64,000 nt of DNA from Entophlyctis helioformis (Eukaryota > Chytridiomycota > Chytridiomycetes > Chytridiales > Chytriomycetaceae). The position numbers and the translations under genes were made by a program. Of this stretch, positions 56,808 through 64,000 are shown piece by piece. Below the pieces are notes generated by a model. The model was not told the DNA's origin. It saw only the letters and a list, made by a program, of their open reading frames with translations, and searched no databases. Positions within the stretch are counted from its first letter, which is position 1. Every line of letters begins with the position of its first letter. The DNA lies in the NCBI GenBank assembly GCA_025526915.1, contig JAHLKH010000086.1, positions 43,047 to 107,046 on the forward strand. Reading direction: 5' to 3'.

Positions 56808-57149
56808 ATGCTCGGCCGTCTGTTCCAAGTCACCATCGACGCCGTGCTCGTGTCTGCGCTCGTGGCCGGCGGCCAGCGCGCGGCAGGTGTTGGTGCGTCT
56901 GCCTGCCTGCCTGCCTGCTCGACCACATCACACCCACACTGACACAACCGACACAACCGACACAACCGACACAACTGACACAACCGACAACTGACAACGC
57001 CGCACGCTGCAGAGTTCAAGGCGTCGTCCATCGACAACGAGTACGCCCGCACCGCCGTGACGTCGTATCTGCGTGTGGGCGAGTGGGCCGTCGACACGGC
57101 CGCCGAGCAGCTCAGAAAGTACCCAGACCTCTTCCCCAAGAAGCGATAG
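56808..57149 (+). CDS. Mitofissin (Atg44-like, DUF1748)
   Basis: Small intermembrane-space protein that remodels and divides mitochondrial membranes, needed for mitophagy in yeasts. Exons 56808-56886 and 57013-57149 encode 71 residues, matching the usual about 70-75. MLGRLFQVTIDAVLVSALVAGGQRA is the family's amphipathic first helix with the DAVLVSAxxAG core, followed by EFKASSIDN, then TSYLRVGEWAVDTA and a C-terminal LRKYPDLFPKKR. The 126-nt intron contains a CGACACAAC tandem repeat (about 56938-56990). The gene is too short for most gene finders, and the intron hides it further. Confidence 0.85.
56938..56990 (+). repeat. Intronic tandem repeat CGACACAAC
   Basis: About five imperfect copies of a 9-10 nt unit inside the mitofissin intron. 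Confidence 0.8.
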
Positions 57150-57194
57150 TCGCCCACGCCTGCCCTGCCAACAACCACTAAAACAGACCTTCAT

Positions 57195-60100
57195 TCACAG
57201 TTTGGCTGACGCTGGTCTTGGCACTGGTCTTGGCGCCGCATTGGCAGATGCATCAGCTGCTGGAGCAGTAGCAGCAGCAGCAGCAGCAGCCGTCTGAGGT
57301 GGAACCACAATCTTGCCGTCATGCCACAACGACGCCATGCGTGCAAGCCGGAGCACGCGGATCGCCACCGTGTTGGTGTCGCGGCGGTTCTTGCCTTCGC
57401 GCCGGAACCGCCCAATCTGCTCACAGAGCTCCCACAGCCGCCCCGACGGCTGCACGTTGTACCATGACTCGAGCCGCATCGTGTCGGGATCCGTGTCGTC
57501 TGCCAGCTCGTCCATCCGACCGCCGGCTGTCTTGCCATTGCCGTTGCCGTTGCCGTTGCCACTGCTGCTGGGCTGCGGTGTAATGTCTTCAGAGTACGGA
57601 TCTGGCTCGCGACTGGCGCTGCTGCCACTGCTGCTGCTGGCGCTGTTGTATCCGTACGGCTCGATCAGCCCTGTGTGCTGAGACGTAAATGTCGTGAAGC
57701 CAGACATGTGACCGCCCCATCGCGATCCCTGGTCGCTGCCCCTGGACGCCTCGGTTGCCGCACCTGCCGCTGGCCCCACCGACCCGCGTCGCTGTCGCTC
57801 CATGTTGTCGCGCGCGTAGTGGTCGCTGCCATTGTCCAGGCTGATGGCCGCCGACGAGACGTCTTCGTTCTCTTGCTGCTGGTAGTGGTGGAACTGCTGG
57901 TACTGTGGGCTGCTGTGGTGCTGTTGTTGCTGCAGCGGCAGCTCGGCAAGAGGCAGCTCGCCTTTGGGGATCCACGCCTCCTTCAGGGAGATCCACGACC
58001 CTCCCGCCGCGCTATCCTTGGCCGGCGCTGGCGGGATGGCATACGATGCACCTGGTAACGCGTCTGGCGACTGTGTTGCCGGGGCTGGCCCTCCTTCTGC
58101 CGGTGCACCTGCAGGTCCAGCACCGATCGGCGAAGCAGGCATGGCGGGGAACGGCCCCTTGCGCGTCTGCACCACGCCCATCTCCTTGAGCCGCGCGACT
58201 GCATTGGCCAGAGTGTCCTTGTTGATCGCCTCAAAGTACGAAATGTCGCCCTCAGAGTACAGCGTGCGGCCAAAGAACTGGCACCGCTTGAGAAACAGCC
58301 GCTCGTCCACCCAGTGCGGCACGCCTGCCGGATGGCCCGGGTGAGGCAGGATCGTGTACAGCGACACCGCCGCCAGCCAGTACGTCTCGACAAACGGCCA
58401 GATGAGGAAACAGTAAAAGTCTGTCCATGGCGGCGAGTTAGACGGCGTCGACGGCGGGGCTTGCAAGCAGACAGTCAAACGCAGCCAGAGCCACTCTCAC
58501 CAAAGTTCTCGCGACCAATGCGGCGCTCTTCCTTGCTCAGCGTCACCCACCGCTTGCCGCCGACAGGCCCGGACTCGCCACCCTCAAACTGCCCAACAGC
58601 CAGCACGTTGGCTTGCTGCAGCTTGGCGATCGTCACGGGTAGGTTCTTGCCCAGACCGCCCGACTCGTACACAAACTCGGTCTTGAGCAGCTGTGACAGA
58701 AACGACACGTCGTCAACAAGGTTGGGTGTGATGGGCACGCGCTGCGCCTTGATCGGTCCGCCCGCCTTGATCGTCGCGTAGATGGCCAGCGACACGATGG
58801 CTGACGATGTGCACGGATGTGTAAGTCATGGCAGGCAGGCAGGCAGAGAGGCAGGTAGAACACGACACACTCACATTCAGCGACAAAGAGGTGGATGACT
58901 TGGTTGCGGTAGAAGCTGAGCTCGAACCGCTTGCCTGGGTAGTAGACCGGCTCGAGCAGGTCTGTTCGGCGGCCAATCAGATCGCCAAGCACCGTGATGG
59001 CTCTACGCATGGGGGTGCACACGCATGTCAGCCAATGTGCGAGTCGCGCGGTTGGATGGCTGGCAGACTGCCATGGGACAGACGACGGCTGCCTACCTGT
59101 CCAGAATCACGCTCAGCGGCACGTCGCCAAACTCTGCAACCGAGCCACCTTTGGACAGGATCTCTTTGCGGATCCACTTGACCTTGCGAATCAACTATGC
59201 AGTGTCATGCCCTAGATTGTCAGTCGCCGGCATCCATGACAGAGCAGCAGGCAAGAACAAGCGTACTTCGTTGCGGCCAACACCGCGGCCACGCAGTGTG
59301 AGCAGCGCTGTGCCGACCAGTGCCGTCGGCATGACCACGGTGATTTTGTTGACATCGCCCAGCACGCGGTATCCGAGAGACTGCAGCACAATGACTTTTT
59401 CGTCTGCCTCGGACCGTGCCACGATGCCCGCGTCAAAGCTGGCCATCCCAATCGAGCATCAGTCGACAAAGCACCAAGGCATACACGCGCATGCGATGAC
59501 TGAAGGCTTGCTCGACTCACCCGCGACGCGACGACTCGTGCGCAATGTAGTCCCTGAGCGAAAACGGCTCGCCGAAGCGCACATCAATACGGCCCCACTT
59601 GAATCCGAGGATATTGACGCTATTCAGCAACTGCCCCAGCGATTCCTTCTGCTTCGGCGTGCCCAGCAGCTCGTCTGCATACGAGGGCGTCTCAATGACC
59701 TTGTCGTAGCCAATGCTCACGGGCACGATCATGGCGTCGGCCACACGGCCGCTCCAGACGGCATCCATCATGATCTTGAGCACGCCAAACTTGGGCTGCA
59801 GCGGCTTGCCCGTGCGCGACCGCGTGCCTTCGACAAACGCCTCGATGTTGTGGCCGCGCATGAGCAGCGTCTCCATGTACTCTTTCATGATGGCTGAATA
59901 GAGCCGGTCGTCGCCCCACTGGCGCCGGATGAAAAAGGCGCCGTTGTGGCGGAGCAGCCAGCCGACGAGTGGCATGTTGAGGTTGTCGCCTGCTGCAATG
60001 TGCGGGAGCGCAAAGCCGAGTCTGTACAGCACGTAGCTGGCGGATACAGCAGGGTTAGACTGCGTGGCTGGTGGCGGGGGGTTGCGTGGACTGCAGATGA

Positions 60101-61297
60101 GCGGCACGCGTACCTGATGACGAGGTAGTCAATGTGGCTCTTGTGGCATGGAAGAAACACGAGCGACATCTTCTTTTCCTGCGCCATCTGCGCCACTTTG
60201 CGCAACTGGGTATGCAAAAGCGAGCGTCTGTCAGTGGTCCTGGATGATCGGCCGTTTGCATGGCTGACCGATCCAGCGAGATGCACTCACCCGCTCGATC
60301 TCGGCTTCGCGGATGTGGATACCGCGATGGTACATGCGCGACAGCAGGTTGTGCACAACGAATCCAAAGAACCTGCCAGGCGATCGCACGTCAGCCACTA
60401 CAAGTCACACACTTTCGAGGCTCGAGCGTGTTAACCGTCCCGACCCCGTCACAGCAACAGGAGAGGCAGACGTACCGCACAACACGGGTCGAGCTCATGT
60501 CAGCGACCATGCCCGAGATGATGCGATCCACCTGCGCACTCGTCTGCTGCTTGAACGTCTCGATGCGTGGCGCAGGCACCGTAAACGACTTTGTTGCACC
60601 CTTGACGCGCGCATGGGCCGCTCGCTGCGCTTCGTACGCTGTCTTGCTCTGTTCGTACTTTTCCTGAGCGACCTGATCTGCGACGGATTGAACTGGTTGG
60701 GATCGATGAGCATGTCAGCAGCGACGCAGCGAGACGGCGAGGAAGACGAAGAAGAAGGGTGAGGAGTGTGCTTGCCTCGACGGGACTGCTTGATGGCCTG
60801 CTCGATCGACGAGCGAGGGTAAAAGAGCGGCGTGCCGAGGTAGTCCTGCAGGAGGGTGAGGTCGTCGCCATCGCGCACCATCGCGGCAGATCAGATCGGC
60901 AGCCATCGGGGTCGGCCGGTCAGTGCGAGGGCCGATGCCGGCCCCTGGCGCATGCGGCGCATGGGCAGCCGGCGGGATGCACGCAGCGACGCCTCGGTGC
61001 AGCGCAACGTACCAGATGGGCGGCCGACTTGCCCGGGCCGGTGTTGCGGGCCGAGCGGCCGAGCGACACGCTGCTCTCGTGTGCCTCGACGTGCTCGCTG
61101 CTGGGCGTGGTGCTGGTGTCGGTGCTGGTGGCGACGGCATCTGCGTCGGCCGATGGTGGCGAGCCCTCTGCAGGCACGGGCAGCGATTCGGCCCCGTCAG
61201 CGCCGGCTGATGCATCTGCAGCGTCTGCAGCGTCTGCAGCGTGTGCAGCGCCTGCTGCGTCTGCTGGCAGCGGAGCTGTGGCCTTGAGGCTCGTCAT
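57195..61297 (-). CDS. Glycerol-3-phosphate/DHAP acyltransferase (PlsB/GNPAT type)
   Basis: First step of glycerolipid synthesis: acyl transfer to sn-glycerol-3-phosphate or dihydroxyacetone phosphate. Exons (minus): 61297-61013, 60845-60776, 60692-60476, 60372-60291, 60205-60114, 60036-59521, 59438-59267, 59194-59097, 59002-58875, 58800-58501 and 58420-57195; total 1,062 codons in frame. All four acyltransferase motifs are visible: PCHKSHIDYL with His239/Asp244, GAFFIRR at 281-287, EGTRSR at 318-323 and VPVSIGYDKVIE near 354. The long C-terminal part (GKRFELSFYRNQVIHLFV, FYCFLIWPFVETYWL, FLKRCQFFGRTLYSEGDISYFEA) is PlsB/GNPAT-like, unlike the ER Gpt2/Sct1 type. The tail has Gln/Ser/Gly low complexity. 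Intron 60693-60775 is best read as GC-AG (GCAAGC). Confidence 0.93.
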
Positions 61298-61598
61298 CAG
61301 TCGTGTTGCTTGTGTGTCGCTGACGGTGGAGGTCGAGGCAGAATGATCCGCGCTGATTGGCTGCTGCTCGTGCGTTGAGAGTCGGCTGCTGATTGGCCCG
61401 CCGTGTCAGCCCTGCTTCGCACGCCTTGGAGCGGGACGGGCACGCCAAGGTGCGATGGGGGCATCGCTCTGGATCGGGGATCCTCCCGATCGACACGGCA
61501 GGCCACTTGACAACGATCAGACGCTCGCAGATGCGCACCAGGACCTTTATCTCAACCTCGCCCTGATTCGGATAAATTTGCCGGGCAGTGGCAGTATC
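61298..61598. promoter_or_regulatory. Divergent promoter, acyltransferase/GPCR
   Basis: About 300 nt between divergent start codons. No repeat or clear TATA box; an A/T patch GATAAATTTG at 61571-61580 lies about 20 nt before the GPCR ATG. Confidence 0.4.
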
Positions 61599-63419
61599 AT
61601 GTCATTGCCATCGTCGTCGGTGTCGTCGTCGTCGTCGTCGACGCTGAGCACCAGCGAGCTGCAGGCCATTCAGGTGTCGTCGCGGATCTCGGCGTGCCTG
61701 TCCATCGCCAGCTTTCTCGGCACTATCGTCGTACGTCTCTGTTGCGTCTCTGTTGCGTCGTCGTCGCCGTCGTTGTCGTCGTTATTGGTACACTCGACAC
61801 TGACTTCAACTCACACTGCCATTCTCGCTGCAGTGCAGATACTTGAAGCCAAAGTGGTTCTCCAACTCGATCGGCCGGCTGGTGCTGGCGCTCGCCGTTG
61901 CCGACGTCGTTGATGCAGGTGCGTGTGTGCCAGTGTGTCCTGCAACTGTCGCGGTGGCTGGCGCAACGACCAGGCTGTGTCGTCCTGGATGAACGGCGAC
62001 TGACGCCATCGTGACTGTGCACTCAGTTGCCAAGGCCGCTGGCCGCCTTGGCCCCAACAGCGGCGCACAGTCGTTCCTCTGCCAAGCACAAGGTACTCCT
62101 CAGACCCATCTGCGGCATCCTGCCCCGCCCGCCTGCCTGCCAACTAACAGCCACCATCGCAGCAACGATCATCCAAGAAGCAACCCTCGCATCCGTGTTC
62201 TTTGGACTCACGGTTGCTGTCTACATGCTCTTCATCATGTACTTCCAAGGCTCGCTGGCGATCCTGAAGCGCTTCGAAAAGCAGGTCATTGCGCTCTGTT
62301 TCCTGGCGCCGCTTCCATTCACCATCACCCCGCTCGTTGTCAAGACGGACGGCCTGACCAACATGATTGGCGATGGAGACATGTACGGCTGTACCTGGTC
62401 TCTTGATTGCACATGCGTCTCTGTGCATCTCTGTGCGTCTCTGCGCACTGACACTCAACGCACAGATTCTGCTGGATCGGCAAGAAGGACGCCGTGTACC
62501 AGATCTACCTGTTCTATGTCATCGTATGGGCCGTGTTTGTGGTTCAGCTCGTGGCGTATTTCTTGACGTGGTACGGCATCTATCGCCTGGAGCAAGAGAT
62601 CCAGACCATTTCCAAGTACGTGCCCGTGGCGTGCACTGCCTGCTTGGCCGCTACTGACGTTTGCGTGGTGCAGGAGCTCGGGCAAAGGATCCAGCGTGTA
62701 CCGCACCATCATGGTCAAACGCATGATGGCATACACGCTTGCTTTCATGTACGTCCATATGCTCGCGTGCACGCACTCTATACAACATTAACACGATGGT
62801 CGATGGTTGCCATACCAGGATCACTTGGACACCGTCGAGCCTCAACCGCATGTATCAGATATCTACAGGATCGACTCTCTTTCCACTCGCGCTCCTGCAG
62901 GCCATCTTCTCGCCCCTGCGCGGCACCGTTGACTTTGGCGTGTTCCTCTACAACCGCAGCATCACGCACAGGTCCGAGGCAGCTGCCCACAAGCAGACGT
63001 CGGGTACCGGCGACAGCAATATCCTGTCGGATTCAGCCAATCGCGAGACAGATGCGGCTCCTTTTACTCGGAGCAGCCCTGGCAGCAAGAGAGCAAGCGG
63101 TGCGCCAGCTGCAGCTGCCACGTTTGTGTCTGTGGCGAGCACGGGGCGATCTGGAGGCCGCGCCAACCATCCCGAGTACCAGCTGTACCGCCCGCCTCCA
63201 ACCATTACGGTCACGGACCACTCAGAGCCAGACACACTCCCCGTTGTTGTTGTGGTGGTGGACTCGTCTCGGCCTGCGGCTGGTGTGACTAGCTCGTTCC
63301 GATCGCAGAGCCTGGATCTGAGGCTGGACGAGCAGCTCATGGATCTGCTTGGCGATGATGCGCAGCCGTCTTTGTTGCCTTCTTTGCAGCCCATCCCGCC
63401 TTCGCCTTGTTCGCAATAG
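61599..63419 (+). CDS. Seven-helix GPCR, cAMP-receptor-like (class E type)
   Basis: Plasma-membrane receptor of the Dictyostelium-cAR/fungal cAR-like family; ligand unknown. Exons 61599-61730, 61834-61918, 62027-62092, 62163 to about 62396, 62466-62615, 62674-62748 and 62819-63419. Helices seen in order: SACLSIASFLGTIV, RLVLALAVADVVDA, VFFGLTVAVYMLFIMYF, IALCFLAPLPFTITPLVV, YLFYVIVWAVFVVQLVAYFL, KRMMAYTLAFM and TLFPLALLQAIFSPL. Family marks are FCWIG before helix 5, the basic loop before RMMAY, and TWTPSSLNRMY. The cytoplasmic tail of about 170 residues is Ser/Thr-rich with a poly-Val run. The join between exons 4 and 5 does not agree in phase, so a base may be missing near 62390 or the donor is unusual. 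Confidence 0.8.
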
Positions 63420-63436
63420 ACACTCTTTCCCAGCGA

Positions 63437-63453
63437 GGGGGGGGGGGGGGGGG
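63437..63453. repeat. Poly-G tract (17 nt)
   Basis: Seventeen consecutive G residues just after the GPCR stop codon, within its probable 3' UTR; a site where length calls are unreliable and where G-quadruplex formation is possible. Confidence 0.9.
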
Positions 63454-63525
63454 TAATTGATTTCGTTCCCATAGAGCAACCTGTGCCGGCACCTGATTGG
63501 TCGGCTGGTTTGCCTCGAATTTTGT

Positions 63526-64000
63526 TCAATTTGGCATCCAATTTCCAATCTTTTTGAATCCAATTTCATATTCTTGTCCGGATTCCCAGTCACTCTGAGC
63601 AGCCTGCAGCCGATGCCTTCTCAAGTCGTAGTCGCTTTGGCGCTGGCTTGTGGACTGCTGAGCCTGTCCAAGGGGCAGCAGTTGGTTGCGTGTTGGTAGT
63701 GTCACGAAGAACTGTCGTGCCACTGCCTGTTGCAGCTGCTGTCCCTCTGCGTCCAGGCGGCGCACTTGTGTGTGCTGCTTGGGCGGCCTGCTGCAATGTC
63801 CGAACGGCCGACGTTACAGCCGACACAGACGCACTGGCATCTGCTGCTGGTCTCTTCCGCTTGCTTGACGCTCTTTGGCGGCTGGACGCTGGCGTGGCAG
63901 CTGCAACAACGGTTGTCTGTCCATGCTCGTCCGCAACGTCCTAGCCGTCGTCGAGATTGTCAAGGCACACAGTGTCAACAGAGTCTGCAACAGGACGATG
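63526..64000 (-). CDS. Gln-rich protein, C-terminal part (cut by window end)
   Basis: Partial gene, not recognised. From the right edge an acceptor CTAG near 63945 opens DVADEHGQTTVVAAATPASS and then KRKRPAAD, a likely nuclear signal. After TLQQAAQAAHT the frame changes by one (about 63762) to RRLDAEGQQLQQAVARQFF, LLPLGQAQQS and YDLRRHRLQAAQSDWESGQEY, with a stop at 63526. Helical, Gln-rich; might be a transcription co-regulator. Convergent with the GPCR gene. Confidence 0.45.

Noticed and set aside
55765..56994. Plus-strand open frame of about 410 codons upstream of mitofissin
   Set aside because: Made of simple repeats and Arg/Gly/Ala, starts inside the opposite gene and runs through the mitofissin exon and intron in another frame.
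1..64000. Bacterial operon, prophage or organelle origin
   Set aside because: Spliceosomal introns throughout, a eukaryotic tRNA-Ile(AAT), and nuclear-encoded mitochondrial proteins with presequences.

Overview
The window is nuclear DNA from a compact, GC-rich eukaryote, most likely a zoosporic (chytrid-type) fungus. I infer this from fungal families (GH76 Dfg5/Dcw1-like enzymes, DUF4246, an Ecm4-type glutathione transferase, mitofissin, Ase1) found beside families typical of zoosporic fungi or protists (short ankyrin repeats of 28 residues, a cAMP-receptor-like GPCR, a DMX-like protein with a C-terminal WD40 domain). Introns are short (about 50-170 nt, a few to 414 nt), GT-AG with some GC-AG. 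The species cannot be read from the sequence.

Layout. 0-2.3 kb: ankyrin-repeat gene plus a duplicated copy of its 5' end. 2.3-9.1 kb (-): dynactin p150Glued. 9.3-11.4 kb (+): cytochrome P450. 11.6-13.2 kb (+): second ankyrin gene. 13.7-15.7 kb (-): GPI-type leucine-rich-repeat protein built from one-repeat exons. 16.4-18.8 kb: first copy of a 2.4-kb duplicated block carrying tRNA-Ile(AAT) and a Cys-rich membrane protein. 18.9-27.6 kb (-): DMX/Rav1-type WD40 protein (V-ATPase assembly). 28.0-30.9 kb (+): mitochondrial Hsp70. 31.0-32.7 kb (+): MIF4G-like gene. 32.9-36.4 kb (-): armadillo-like + DUF4246 fusion. 36.6-39.0 kb: second copy of the block. 39.6-41.2 kb (+): second MIF4G-like gene. 41.9-42.4 kb (+): truncated L-2-hydroxyglutarate dehydrogenase. 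42.5-46.5 kb (+): two tandem GH76 genes. 46.7-48.8 kb (-): cyclophilin and two small genes. 48.9-51.3 kb (-): PRC1/Ase1/MAP65. 51.8-52.9 kb (+): Ecm4-type GST. 53.0-55.9 kb (-): F-box/ankyrin-type protein and a single-pass membrane protein. 56.8-57.1 kb (+): mitofissin (Atg44-like). 57.2-61.3 kb (-): glycerol-3-phosphate/DHAP acyltransferase. 61.6-63.4 kb (+): cAMP-receptor-like GPCR. 63.5 kb to the end (-): partial Gln-rich gene.

These are independent eukaryotic genes, not operons. Several pairs are divergent from short shared promoters (dynactin/P450, DMX/Hsp70). A strong cross-cutting signal is that many otherwise conserved genes are broken by apparent losses of one base, while dynactin, P450, Hsp70, Ase1, GPAT, GST, one MIF4G gene, one GH76 gene and the mitofissin gene have exons that sum exactly in frame. 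The breaks are either consensus deletion errors or decay concentrated in duplicated families; raw reads would decide. The most interesting biology is the duplicated tRNA/membrane-protein block with an exchanged transmembrane-tail cassette, the armadillo-DUF4246 fusion, the one-repeat-per-exon LRR gene and the recurrent GCAAG-type GC-AG introns.
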